Positions 27,074 to 35,735 are shown, numbered from the stretch's first letter. The stretch: DNA of 64,000 nt from Fen-1245 sp963835535 (GCA_963835535.1 CAWIFL010000004.1:558001-622000); one strand, 5' to 3'. The notes: generated by a model not told the origin, from the sequence alone. Translations and numbers: made by a program.

Positions 27074-28060
27074 CTAGCGCCTCCAGAGCCGGAGAGCCAT
27101 TCGCATCCGGACCTTGCCGGTGGCCTCCTCTTCGCGGATCCTGCGCCCGGTGAAGTGCAGGAACACGTCCTCGAGCGTGGGCTTGTGCACCGTCAGGGAC
27201 GTCACTTCGACCCCGCTTTCGCTGGCGAGGGTCACCAGCGCCCCGATATGCCGCTCAGCCTGGTCCAACGTGACGGACACGACGCCGTCGCGGACCTCAA
27301 CGACCTTCACGGCCGGCAGGGCGCGCAGGCGGGGCAGGACGCGCTCGTTGTCGGTCGTTTCGATCGCCACCACGTCGCCTCCGATCTGCCGCTTGAGCGC
27401 GGTCGGCGTATCCGAGGCGACGATCCGTCCGTGGTCGATGATGGCCACCTCGTGGCAGAGCCGGTCCGCTTCCTCCATGTAGTGCGTGGTGACGATGATG
27501 GTGATCTGCTTGTCGCGGTTCAGGGCCGCGATGTACGTCCACAGGTGGTTGCGCGTCTGCGGATCGAGGCCCAGCGTCGGCTCGTCGAGGAACAGCACCT
27601 TGGGCTCGTGCAGGAGTCCGCGGGCGATCTCCAGGCGCCGGCGCATGCCCCCGGAGAACGTCTTCACGAGGTCCGTGGCCCGATCCGCCAGCCCGACCAA
27701 CTCCATCAGCTCGCCGATCTTGGGGCGCCGCAGGTGACGGGGCACGTGGTAGAGGCGCCCGTGCATGTCCATGTTCTCGTACGCGGTCAGCTCCTCGTCG
27801 AGGCTCTGGTCCTGGAACACGATGCCGATTGAGCGGCGCACGTCATGGGGCTGGGTGCGGATGTCGAAACCGTTCACCCACGCCGCGCCGGCGGTGGGCC
27901 GGAGCACCGTGGAGAGCATGGCCAGCGTGGTGCTCTTGCCGGCTCCGTTGGGTCCCAGCAGGCCGAAGATGCGCCCGCTCTCGATGCCGAACGACACCGT
28001 ATCCACGGCCCGCAAGCCGTCGAAGTCCTTGGTGAGTTCCTGTACCTGCACTGCCAGCAT
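27074..28060 (-). CDS. ABC transporter ATP-binding protein (DrrA-like)
   Basis: 328 residues. Walker A GPNGAGKST, Q-loop region GIVFQDQSLDEELT, signature FSGGMRRRLEIARG, Walker B KVLFLDEPTLGLD and switch His in VTTHYMEEADR are all intact. The C-terminal extension of about 90 residues is the DrrA-type regulatory tail. The ATG at 28060 is preceded by GGGAG at a good distance; the open frame continues upstream to 28663 only as an overlap with the reductase gene. It is paired with the permease two bases downstream. Confidence 0.92.
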   Translation of the reverse strand: MLAVQVQELTKDFDGLRAVDTVSFGIESGRIFGLLGPNGAGKSTTLAMLSTVLRPTAGAAWVNGFDIRTQPHDVRRSIGIVFQDQSLDEELTAYENMDMHGRLYHVPRHLRRPKIGELMELVGLADRATDLVKTFSGGMRRRLEIARGLLHEPKVLFLDEPTLGLDPQTRNHLWTYIAALNRDKQITIIVTTHYMEEADRLCHEVAIIDHGRIVASDTPTALKRQIGGDVVAIETTDNERVLPRLRALPAVKVVEVRDGVVSVTLDQAERHIGALVTLASESGVEVTSLTVHKPTLEDVFLHFTGRRIREEEATGKVRMRMALRLWRR

Positions 28061-28212
28061 GCCTGACTCCCTGCGTTCCGAACCGCGGCCCGGGACACCG
28101 TTGGATCGGTCGTGGACATCCCGACCATATGGCTCATAGATAACCGCACCACTGCGCGCAAGCTCGTCCCCATGCGGGTCTGGTCTTCTGCACCCTTCAC
28201 CGCGTGAGCCGT

Positions 28213-29202
28213 TCAGAGGCCGGTCCGCTTCTCCAGGTGCTCGGGGTACCGCTCGCCCTGGATCGTGATCTCCGCAGCGGCGCGGTCGATCTCGCGCAGA
28301 TCCTCGGATGTGAGTGCGACGGCAACGGCCCCGATGTTCTCCTCGAGGCGCGCCGCCTTCGTGGTGCCCGGGATTGGCACGATCCACGGCTTCTGAGCGA
28401 GCAGCCAGGCGAGCGCCAGCTGCGCGGGCGTCGTCTTCTTCCGCTCGGCGAGCCTCTTGAGCAGCTCGACCAGGATCTGATTCGCCTTCCGGGCCTCGGG
28501 CGTGAAGCGGGGAACGATGTTGCGGAAGTCGTGGCTGTCGAACGTCGTCTTCTCGTCGATCGTTCCCGTGAGGAAGCCTCTGCCCAGGGGACTGAACGGC
28601 ACGAAGCCGATGCCGAGTTCCTCGAGCGCCGGGATCACGTCCTCCTCGGGCCTTCTCCACCACAGCGAGTATTCGCTCTGGAGCGCGGTGACCGGCTGGA
28701 CGGCGTGTGCGCGGCGGATGGTCCGCACGCCCGCTTCCGACATGCCGAAGTGCCTGACCTTGCCTTCCCGAATCAGATCTTTCACCGCTCCCGCCACGTC
28801 CTCGATCGGCACGTCGGGGTCGACGCGGTGCTGGTAGAACAGATCGATGACGTCGGTCTTGAGCCGCTTCAGCGAAGCCTCGGCGACCTGCTTGACGTGC
28901 TCGGGCCGGCTGTCCACGCCCGACTGCTCTCCCTTGGGTCCGAACCTGAAGCCGAACTTGGTGGCGATCACCACCTGACGGCGGACGGGAGCAAGGGCTT
29001 CACCCACGAGCTCTTCGTTCGCGAACGGGCCGTACGCTTCGGCGGTGTCGAAGAACGTGATGCCACGTGCGACCGCCGACCGGATCAGTGCGATCATCTC
29101 CTTCTTGTCTGCAGCCGGGCCGTAGCCATGGCTCATGCCCATGCAGCCGAGGCCCAGAGCCGAGACTTCCAGGCCGCTCTTTCCCAGTGTGCGCTTGTGC
29201 AT
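28213..29202 (-). CDS. aldo/keto reductase
   Basis: 329 residues from an ATG preceded by GGGAG. The AKR catalytic tetrad is visible: Asp in FFDTAEAYGP, Tyr in the same loop, Lys in ATKFGFRFG and His in FYQHRVDPD. The C-terminal NADPH-binding loop PIPGTTKAARLEENI is also typical. It closely matches the oxidoreductases of the YakC/Tas-like AKR group that act on aldehydes and ketones. It appears to be a single gene, separated from the ABC pair by 150 bp. Confidence 0.93.
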   Translation of the reverse strand: MHKRTLGKSGLEVSALGLGCMGMSHGYGPAADKKEMIALIRSAVARGITFFDTAEAYGPFANEELVGEALAPVRRQVVIATKFGFRFGPKGEQSGVDSRPEHVKQVAEASLKRLKTDVIDLFYQHRVDPDVPIEDVAGAVKDLIREGKVRHFGMSEAGVRTIRRAHAVQPVTALQSEYSLWWRRPEEDVIPALEELGIGFVPFSPLGRGFLTGTIDEKTTFDSHDFRNIVPRFTPEARKANQILVELLKRLAERKKTTPAQLALAWLLAQKPWIVPIPGTTKAARLEENIGAVAVALTSEDLREIDRAAAEITIQGERYPEHLEKRTGL

Positions 29203-29381
29203 TGTGTCTCCCGCCCTTGTCGTCGTCTTGAACGTAGGGTAGCGATGGCTTGCCCGGCTGAGTAGCTGGCAAAATCGGCAGGGCTTGATAAGTATTGTGC
29301 ACAAATGGTGCGCGACGAGCTCGGTGTCCGCCCGTCGGGTCCCGAGCGCAGGAGCGCGGGTACGTCATCTGGAGGCAAGCC

Positions 29382-31472
29382 ATGACGAAGAAGTCCCTGG
29401 GATCCATCGCCGCCGCGGCGCTGCTCGTGACGGCAGCGTTCAGCGGCAACGCGAAGAAGATGCCCCCCGCGCAGGCCCACGCTCCCGCGGTCTCCGACAC
29501 CGGGCCCGTGTTCGACGTGTCGCAGCTCGACACTTCGGTCTCCCCGTGCACCGACCTCAGCGCCTTCGTCAACACGCGATGGGTCGCCGCGAACCCGATC
29601 CCTGCGGACCGCACCCGCTGGGGTGCGTTCGACGAGCTGAGCGAGAAGAGCCTCGACGAGCAGCACGAGCTCGTCGAGCAGGCAGACCGGGACGCCGATG
29701 CGGCCCAGGCCGGCTCGATCCGCCAGAAGATCGGCTGGCTGTATCGCTCGGGCATGGACAGCGACGCCGTCGAGCGGGCCGGCTACGATCCGATCAGGCC
29801 GGAGCTGGCCGCCATCGAGGCCCTGCAGACGGCGGCCGACATCGTGGCCTGGCTCGACGCGTCCTTCGCCGACGGGCAAGGGCAAGTCTTCCGCTTCGGC
29901 GCCCGCGCCGATTTCCGGGACGCGAAGACGCAGATCGGGTACGCAAACCAGGGCGGACTCGGCCTGCCGACGCCGGACTACTACACGAAGCCCGAGTACG
30001 CAGCCATCCGGGACGCTTACGTGAAGCACATCGCCGGGCTGTTCACGCTGACGGGCGTGCCGGCCGATCAGGCCGCCCAGGAGGCTGGCCAGGCCATGGC
30101 GCTCGAGACCAGCCTGGCGTTCCACTCGCTGTCCCGCGTCGCGCTTCGCGACCCGAAGAACCAGTACCACTTCGTGTCCGTTGGGGAGGCGGACAGCGTC
30201 ACGCCGCACTTCGACTGGGCGGCGTTCTTCCGGGCGCAGGCGCTCGAGCCCGGCAGGGGATTCTCGCTGTCGCAGCCGGCGTTCTTCGCCGGGATGGACA
30301 GTCTCCTCGTTCACGCGCCGATCGAGGCATGGAGGGCGTACCTGGCCTTCCACACGATCGCGGAAGCGGCCCCCTACCTGTCCTCCGCCTTCGAGGCTGA
30401 GAGCTTTGCGTTCAACGGCAGGACCTTGGAGGGCCAGCCGCAGGACCGCCCGCGCTGGAAGCGGGTGCTGGGCACGGTCAACGGCGCCATGGGACAGGCC
30501 CTGGGCCAGCTCTACGTGGCGAGCTACTTCCCGCCCGCGGCTAAGCGGCGGGCCGAAGTGCTGGTGACCAACGTGCGCAACGCGCTCAGGGCGCGCATCG
30601 AGCACCTGAGCTGGATGAGCGAGGCCACGAAGCGGCAGGCGCTCGAGAAGTGGGCGAAGTTCCTGCCCAAGATCGGCTACCCGGACCACTGGCGCGACTG
30701 GTCGGGCCTGAAGATCGCGCCGGACCAGTACTACGCCAACGTCGTGGCGGCCGAGAAGTTCAACCACCAGTACCAGGTCGGCAGGATCGGCAAAGCCACG
30801 GATCGGCTGGACTGGGGCATGACGCCACAGACGGTGAACGCCTACTACGACCCCAGCACCAACACGATCAACTTCCCGGCCGCCATCCTGCAGCCGCCGT
30901 TCTTCTACGCGAACGGGGATGACGCGATCAACTACGGCGGGATCGGAGCCGTGATCGGACACGAATCCAGCCACGGCTTCGACGACCAGGGGAGCCAGTT
31001 CGACGGGGACGGCAACAACGTGAACTGGTGGACGCCGGCGGACCGCCAGCAGTTCGACGCGCGCACGGCGAAGCTCGTCGAGCAATTCGACGCCTACGTG
31101 CCGCTGCCCGATCATCCGGAGAGCCACGTGAACGGCCGGCTCACCCTCGGCGAGAACATCGGCGACCTCGGCGGCCTGAACGCAGCGTACGATGCGCTGC
31201 AGACCGCGCTCAGGAACAACAGGAAGGAAGCCTCCGAGAGGATCGACGGCTACACGGAGGACCAGCGCTTCTTCATGAACTGGGCGCGCGTCTGGCGCGG
31301 CGAGATCCGCGAGAGGGCGCAGCTCGTTCTCCTCAACACCGATCCGCACTCCCCGGCGCGGTTCCGTGCCGACGGTGCGCCTTCGGACATGCCGGCCTTC
31401 GCCGCGGCGTTCGCCTGCAAGGCCGGCGACGCGATGGTGCGCTCCGGCGACCAGCGGGTGTCGATCTGGTAG
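29382..31472 (+). CDS. M13 family zinc metalloendopeptidase (neprilysin/PepO-like)
   Basis: 696 residues with an export leader and GGAGG ahead of the ATG. The zinc site HESSH is at residues 527-531 and the third ligand Glu591 with Asp595 lies in GENIGDLGG; the upstream NAYYDPSTNTINFPA is the substrate-binding segment. N-terminal helical cap features such as FVNTRWVAANPIPADR are also typical. It is a periplasmic or lipid-anchored oligopeptidase. A strong hairpin follows the stop. Confidence 0.95.
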   Translation: MTKKSLGSIAAAALLVTAAFSGNAKKMPPAQAHAPAVSDTGPVFDVSQLDTSVSPCTDLSAFVNTRWVAANPIPADRTRWGAFDELSEKSLDEQHELVEQADRDADAAQAGSIRQKIGWLYRSGMDSDAVERAGYDPIRPELAAIEALQTAADIVAWLDASFADGQGQVFRFGARADFRDAKTQIGYANQGGLGLPTPDYYTKPEYAAIRDAYVKHIAGLFTLTGVPADQAAQEAGQAMALETSLAFHSLSRVALRDPKNQYHFVSVGEADSVTPHFDWAAFFRAQALEPGRGFSLSQPAFFAGMDSLLVHAPIEAWRAYLAFHTIAEAAPYLSSAFEAESFAFNGRTLEGQPQDRPRWKRVLGTVNGAMGQALGQLYVASYFPPAAKRRAEVLVTNVRNALRARIEHLSWMSEATKRQALEKWAKFLPKIGYPDHWRDWSGLKIAPDQYYANVVAAEKFNHQYQVGRIGKATDRLDWGMTPQTVNAYYDPSTNTINFPAAILQPPFFYANGDDAINYGGIGAVIGHESSHGFDDQGSQFDGDGNNVNWWTPADRQQFDARTAKLVEQFDAYVPLPDHPESHVNGRLTLGENIGDLGGLNAAYDALQTALRNNRKEASERIDGYTEDQRFFMNWARVWRGEIRERAQLVLLNTDPHSPARFRADGAPSDMPAFAAAFACKAGDAMVRSGDQRVSIW

Positions 31473-31484
31473 GAAGCCGGGGCG

Positions 31485-31513
31485 CCAGGGGCCGCCGAGT
31501 CGGCGGCCCCTGG
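31485..31513 (+). terminator. 13-bp stem hairpin after the M13 peptidase gene
   Basis: Perfect arms 31485-31497 and 31501-31513 around an AGT loop, 12 bp past the stop codon. No U-run follows (TGGCTGATG), so it is intrinsic-like but may rely on other factors. It also lies just downstream of the 3' end of the minus-strand tRNA-Arg. Confidence 0.65.
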
Positions 31514-31540
31514 TGGCTGATGCTGGTGACATGACGGGAG

Positions 31541-31614
31541 TGCGCCGGACAGGAGTCGAACCTGCGACCTCCAGCTCCGGAGGCTGGCGCTCTATCCAGC
31601 TGAGCTACCGGCGC
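31541..31614 (-). tRNA. tRNA-Arg (anticodon CCG)
   Basis: A 74-nt cloverleaf: acceptor GCGCCGG/CCGGCGC, D-arm TAGCTCAGCTGG, anticodon stem CCAGC/GCTGG with loop CTCCGGA (anticodon CCG at 31578-31580), and T-arm with GGTTCGACTCC. The 3' CCA is not encoded. It reads CGG codons, frequent in this GC-rich genome. Confidence 0.95.
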
Positions 31615-31680
31615 GCGCGACCCACAAAGCTAGCCGCCCACGCGCGGCCCCTGCAACCTGCACGAAGTCCCTGGCCGCGG

Positions 31681-32124
31681 GTGTACATTGAAGATGGCAT
31701 CCAGCGGAGGGGCACCACGAAACGGCTCGCTCTCGTATGCACAGCGACGGTAGCTGTTGCGGCCTGCGCGTCGGCCATGCGGCGGGGCGCGGCCCCCGGG
31801 CCGACCCTCGAGGTCTACAATGCGGGCGCGGCGTCCGTGGATCTGCACCTGATTCACGGCGTTTCAGTGCTGGGCGATACGATCGGGTACCTGCTCGGCA
31901 CCGTGTTCGCTGGAGAAACGGCATGCTTCCAGCTCGAGCCGATCACCACGCCGCAGTGGCTGAAGGTCAAGTCCCTTGACGAAGCGTTTCTCACGCCCAG
32001 CTTCATCGCGGCGAACCGGCCGGCGTGGAGCATGGAACTCCGGGGCAATCCGCGAACCGACCCGCTCGCGCTGGAGCCGGCGGGCGAGCAGTGCAAGCCC
32101 GGAGCGCACCCGCCCTCGGAATGA
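31681..32124 (+). CDS. small putative lipoprotein, possible ACG start
   Basis: A small exported protein of unknown family. The first canonical start is GTG at 31681, but no ribosome site precedes it. GGAGGGG at 31706-31712 sits four bases before an in-frame ACG at 31717, and from there the protein would begin with a lipoprotein leader of about 17 residues ending AVAAC. That fits much better, and an ATG-to-ACG change is likely. The mature part (LEVYNAGAASVDLHLI, GETACFQLEP) is a single beta-rich domain. A terminator hairpin follows at 32168. It would have been the neighbour of tRNA-Pro before the mobile element inserted. Confidence 0.6.
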   Translation: MYIEDGIQRRGTTKRLALVCTATVAVAACASAMRRGAAPGPTLEVYNAGAASVDLHLIHGVSVLGDTIGYLLGTVFAGETACFQLEPITTPQWLKVKSLDEAFLTPSFIAANRPAWSMELRGNPRTDPLALEPAGEQCKPGAHPPSE

Positions 32125-32167
32125 GGCGGCTCGGGCGGCGCGACTGCGCACGCAGCCGGGAACGAGT

Positions 32168-32190
32168 GGGGCCCGCAGGTGGCGGGCCCC
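32168..32190 (+). terminator. intrinsic terminator after the small lipoprotein
   Basis: GGGGCCCGC and GCGGGCCCC form a perfect 9-bp stem around a short loop and are followed by GTTTG, 44 bp after the stop codon at 32124. Confidence 0.6.
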
Positions 32191-32214
32191 GTTTGCGTCG
32201 GGTGAAGGTGTTGC

Positions 32215-32259
<45 letters not shown>

Positions 32260-32659
32260 GCCTACGGAGCCCGCGCACGCTGCGCAACGGGGCGCGCAAG
32301 GTGCGCAGTAATCCTGCCTTAGGACGTGGCGCGGCGCACATGCGGAACCGTGCGCCGAGCAACCCGCGCGCCGATGTTCGTACGATCTTCGTACACCAAT
32401 CCGAACCCCAACTCACGCGCGGCGGGGCGTGAGAAAGCCCGCCGATGTCGAGCACGCAACCCGCCCGCTACTGAGCCAGGGTGGTCCCATATGACCGCGA
32501 CGGGATCGCGCGTCCTACGCGCGCGTACGGAGCCGAGGAGGGTTCACAGCACGGCCACCCGGAGCGCCCAGCAATCCGCTGGCGACGCGCGGGGCGCTCC
32601 GGGGTGACCGGCAACGAACCCCGTCCGGCGTTACCCTATGGCGTCCGGCGGACCCTTTG
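32260..32659. other. left end of the element, no gene recognised
   Basis: 400 bp without a supported gene. It holds the left integrase-site candidate (32377-32394) and several GCGC-rich short inverted stretches near 32275-32310. The longer open frames here have no recognisable family. Confidence 0.5.
32377..32394. promoter_or_regulatory. candidate integrase arm-type site, left
   Basis: TTCGTACGATCTTCGTAC: two TTCGTAC heptamers spaced 11 bp start to start, one helical turn. The same arrangement with three base changes occurs at 39660-39677 at the other end of the element. Confidence 0.5.
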
Positions 32660-33436
32660 ATGCGCCGCCTCCCCGGTGACGTGGACGAGGCGCGCACGGC
32701 GTACCGCGCCAAGGGCTCATCCCGCCCCGTGCCAGGGAGGTGCGGAGCCCGGCTCGCGAAACGGCATGGCCTAGGGTCGGAGACGCCCTGGCGCTACTGC
32801 ACGCAGGCGCCGCTGCACGGCCGCACGCGGTGTCGGCTGCATGGCGGCATGAGTCTGACGGGTATCGCTCACCCGCGCTTCGGGACAGGTGAAGGCACGG
32901 GCCACCGGCTCAACCCGTTCGCGGCCGGCACGGCCCTGGCCCGCGGCTACGCCGATCTCCAGCGCGATGAGGATTTCCTGACCCTGAAGGAGGAGATGCG
33001 GCTCCTCCGGGCGCGGGAGGTCGAGGTGGTCGAGCGGCTCGCCAGCGGCTCGGGGGAGAGCGCCCAAGCGTGGCACCAGATGAGCGCCGCCGCCCTCAAG
33101 GTCGCCCATGCGGCCGAGACCCCGGGCGAGGAGGGAGTGGCCGATGCCTTGCGAACGGGCGCCGCCGAACTCCGAGCCTTGGCGACGGGGAGCGCGCGGG
33201 AGGACAGCTTCCGCGAGCTGCGGGCCATCGCCGACCTTCGGACGCGGCTGGCGGAGACCGAAGCCAAGCTCCTGGACCGCAACCGGGCGACCATGACCGT
33301 GGAGCAGGTCTTGGCGATCGCGGGGGCGATCACGGGGCTTGTCTCGCGCTGCATCGTCTTGGCACGGCAGAGCGAACAGGCGGCGCTCCGCGAATGGGCC
33401 GCAGGGGTCAAAGCGTTGACAGGCGGGCTGGGGTGA
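32660..33436 (+). CDS. phage-type protein with CxxC/HGG motif, terminase-small-subunit-like context
   Basis: 258 residues. The N-terminal part has spaced cysteines (RCGAR, WRYCTQAP) and CRLHGGMSLTGIAHPRFGTG, the HGG-S-x-x-G-x-x-HP-x-F pattern seen in many phage and prophage proteins, sometimes in the position of a small terminase subunit. The remaining 180 residues are helical and charged with coiled-coil character. The function is not established; DNA binding or packaging recognition is a guess from context. It is the first gene at the left end of the element and the ATG at 32660 has only a weak ribosome site. Confidence 0.65.
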   Translation: MRRLPGDVDEARTAYRAKGSSRPVPGRCGARLAKRHGLGSETPWRYCTQAPLHGRTRCRLHGGMSLTGIAHPRFGTGEGTGHRLNPFAAGTALARGYADLQRDEDFLTLKEEMRLLRAREVEVVERLASGSGESAQAWHQMSAAALKVAHAAETPGEEGVADALRTGAAELRALATGSAREDSFRELRAIADLRTRLAETEAKLLDRNRATMTVEQVLAIAGAITGLVSRCIVLARQSEQAALREWAAGVKALTGGLG

Positions 33437-33534
33437 CGAGGACAGGCCGACTCGTTGGCCGTCTGCTCGATTCGGCGCGGCCACGTTGTAGCGGAAGACT
33501 CCCGCGCTGCTGCGGTGGCCCTAATCTGCTCCCC

Positions 33535-33546
33535 GTCAATATTGAC
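33535..33546. promoter_or_regulatory. perfect 12-bp palindrome, possible operator
   Basis: GTCAATATTGAC is fully self-complementary and sits about 135 bp upstream of the beta-barrel-like gene, overlapping a TTGACA hexamer that could serve as a -35 box. It may bind one of the element's HTH proteins; this is inferred only from position and symmetry. Confidence 0.3.
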
Positions 33547-33588
33547 AGAGAGCGTCACCTGGCCGCATGCACTCACTGAGACGGGCAC

Positions 33589-33650
33589 TTACGGGGCCGA
33601 CAGGAACGGTCGGGCCGGGATCACCGGCGTCCAGGTCCACGCGGGCAAGC
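33589..33650 (-). pseudogene. C-terminal remnant of a paralogue of the 34486-34974 lipoprotein
   Basis: On the minus strand this short stretch encodes LPAWTWTPVIPARPFLSAP and a stop. The gene at 34486-34974 ends with LPAWTWTPVI plus a similar tail. Ten identical residues in a row at the same place in the protein point to a leftover 3' end of a duplicate, without any upstream coding part. Confidence 0.45.
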
Positions 33651-33681
33651 TGCGGCTCCACACTCTTTCGGGAGGATACGC

Positions 33682-34362
33682 ATGACGCGCATCGCAAGGA
33701 TCACCGCCGCCGCGGCGCTCCCGCTGGCGGCACTGGCGACGGCCGCGCAGGCCCAATTGGCGGGCATTCCCGTCTACTTCAACCCGCGCGGGGGCACGGG
33801 CCTCGGGGTCGCGGCGAATGTGGGGTTCCCGAACACCGACGCGCGGTTCCCGTTCACCGACGCGGGCAGCGGTACGGCCTACGGCGTCGCGCTCAGCCTC
33901 GGCATCGGCCCGGTGACGATCAGTGGCATGATCGGCGAGGAGAACGCGGCTGCGTCTACGCGGCAGGCGACGTACGGCGGCTCGATTGCGTACCGGGTCT
34001 TCGGCGGCGGCCTGCGGCCTGTGGCCATCGCAGTCCAGGGCGGCTACGGCGTAATCAGGATGCCCGACTTCTTGATCACCCAGACGACGATTCCGGTCGG
34101 GGTCGGAATCTCGTTCGACCCGCCGGCCTTCCCGTTGAAGCCGTGGATCGCTCCGCGCATGGATTTCACCAGTTTTGGCGGCGGCAGCGGTCTGTCGAAC
34201 AGCGCGAGCTTCCATGTGTCGGGCGGAGTCAACCTCGACCTGCTCCTCGGGCTCGGTGTGCACGCGGCCGTGGACTGGGGGCAGAAGACGGTCTACGGGA
34301 CGACCTATGCTCCACTCATTCTGAGCGTCGGCGCGCACTTCCACTTCCATGTACTGATGTGA
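33682..34362 (+). CDS. small outer-membrane beta-barrel-like protein (element cargo)
   Basis: 226 residues with a signal peptide ending AQAQ and GGGAGG ahead of the ATG. The mature protein is built of alternating glycine- and aromatic-rich strands (YGVALSLGIGPVTISG, VPVGVGISF-like segments, VHAAVDWG) and ends in FHFHVLM, consistent with an eight- to ten-strand barrel. It is closely similar in protein and DNA to the broken gene at 50286-50985, including the sequence around the ribosome site, and more distantly to 51576-52379. It lies inside the mobile element, so it is either captured host DNA or the source of the host copy. Confidence 0.75.
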   Translation: MTRIARITAAAALPLAALATAAQAQLAGIPVYFNPRGGTGLGVAANVGFPNTDARFPFTDAGSGTAYGVALSLGIGPVTISGMIGEENAAASTRQATYGGSIAYRVFGGGLRPVAIAVQGGYGVIRMPDFLITQTTIPVGVGISFDPPAFPLKPWIAPRMDFTSFGGGSGLSNSASFHVSGGVNLDLLLGLGVHAAVDWGQKTVYGTTYAPLILSVGAHFHFHVLM

Positions 34363-34485
34363 TGCCGCGGGACAGATTCTCATTGCGAGCGCACAGCGCT
34401 CCTAGGGCGACGCCCGGCCGCTGCATGGCGCCACCCTCCCGGAGACGACCACGAGGCTCCTCACCACCGTTTCTTCAGCACCCTG

Positions 34486-34974
34486 CTACGGGCGGCGGAT
34501 CGGCTGGGCGGCAATGACTGGCGTCCACGTCCACGCCGGGAGAACGATGGCACTGATCAGCCCCGTGCCGAGGGCGACGCCGCCGATGAGGGTGCCGCCG
34601 CCGCCGTTGATTAGGCCCGCGGCGAGCCCCACAGCTACGCCCCCGATGAAACTCAGTTCCCGGTTGTCCGAGCCGACCTCAACCCCGACGATCGCGCCCC
34701 ACGCCACGGCGAGCACGCGCCCGCCGGAGAAGATCCGCGGCTGCCGCAGGTAGAGGGTGTCGAGCGTCGCACGGGCCAGGCGTCCCGTGAGTTGTCGGGA
34801 GGTGCCCTCCCAGCAGGCAGCGACGCGGATCTGGGCGCCCGTCGGCAGTTCCACGGCAGGGAACGCTCGCGCTGGCAGGCCGCAGGGTAGGCCCGCCGGC
34901 CGCAGTGCTTCCTCCTTGAAGCCGGGCGCGCAGGCGGCGAGGAACAGCAACACGACGAGCGTCGTCGGTTTCAT
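34486..34974 (-). CDS. putative lipoprotein with glycine-zipper segment
   Basis: 162 residues. The leader VVLLFLAAC gives a lipoprotein signal, and AGAGGTG precedes the ATG. The middle has a small beta domain; residues about 105-145 form a glycine-zipper helix pair (GGVAVGLAAGLINGGGG, GGVALGTGL), typical of membrane-inserting outer-membrane proteins. No family is recognised. It is transcribed towards the barrel gene. Confidence 0.6.
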   Translation of the reverse strand: MKPTTLVVLLFLAACAPGFKEEALRPAGLPCGLPARAFPAVELPTGAQIRVAACWEGTSRQLTGRLARATLDTLYLRQPRIFSGGRVLAVAWGAIVGVEVGSDNRELSFIGGVAVGLAAGLINGGGGTLIGGVALGTGLISAIVLPAWTWTPVIAAQPIRRP

Positions 34975-35120
34975 GGCACCTCTCTACGACCGACCCAATC
35001 TATCTTCCGGGCGGTCGCTGGCGGAACCTTGCGACGAGCTGGTGACGCCGGCCTGTTCTTTGTCGGGGCATGGGCACGATGCTCTGGCCGGATTTCCGGC
35101 CGTGGGCCCTGCCACTACGG

Positions 35121-35735
35121 TTACCGACACGTAGGCGCCCCTTCGGGCTCGTCCGGGATCGGCGCGCTCACCGCACCAACATAGATACCGCACGTCGTTG
35201 TGGTCGCGCTGTTGCTCGCCGTGGCGTTCCAGCCCGTCCCGGTCGCGGCCCCAATCGTGACGGTGTTCCCTGCGGAGACGCTGTAGTTCAGGTGCGACAC
35301 GGAGTGCGCGTAAGTCACCTGATCGGCGAAGTACGCCTCCTGCGCCGTGATCAGGTTGCGCAGATCATCCTTCATGCTGGCGATGTACGCCTGCTCCTTG
35401 CCGTCCCCGAAGCCCAACGACAATCGGGAACTGCCCGTGCGCTGTGGTCGCTTCAGGATCAGCTCGTATGCCGCAGTAGCCGCATACCCTGAACCAGATG
35501 TTGCGCGACGGGCGGCCGCGATTTCCCAGCCCTCTGAGCCGAGTCGGTTCAGTTCCTGCTCAAGGTGGAAGTCGTTCGGGGCCACGACCTGGTACTCCCA
35601 GCGAGCCATCCGATTGGAGGTGACAAGCGCATAGGCCAGGCCGACGCTGATAAGGCAGACGGCCACAGTTAGGATGGTCAGGCGCAGTTGTATGCGTCGC
35701 CCGGCAACGGGCTCTTCACTCTCGGGCTCTGTCAT
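35121..35735 (-). CDS. membrane protein with DUF4177-like domain fused to a pilin-like C-terminus
   Basis: 204 residues. A transmembrane helix (about residues 18-38, LTILTVAVCLISVGLAYAL) is followed by WEYQVVAPNDFHLEQELNRL and GSEGWEIAAA, the pattern of DUF4177 domains. The C-terminal 85 residues, starting MKDDLRNLITAQEAYFA, resemble the soluble head of type IV pilin-like proteins that normally follow an N-terminal pilin helix, and carry two cysteines near the end. The combination is unusual and no function is known. It is part of the element's cargo block. Confidence 0.6.
   Translation of the reverse strand: MTEPESEEPVAGRRIQLRLTILTVAVCLISVGLAYALVTSNRMARWEYQVVAPNDFHLEQELNRLGSEGWEIAAARRATSGSGYAATAAYELILKRPQRTGSSRLSLGFGDGKEQAYIASMKDDLRNLITAQEAYFADQVTYAHSVSHLNYSVSAGNTVTIGAATGTGWNATASNSATTTTCGIYVGAVSAPIPDEPEGAPTCR

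Noticed and set aside
29133..31532. Minus-strand open frame of about 800 codons
   Set aside because: It is antisense to the M13 peptidase and has no recognisable domain.
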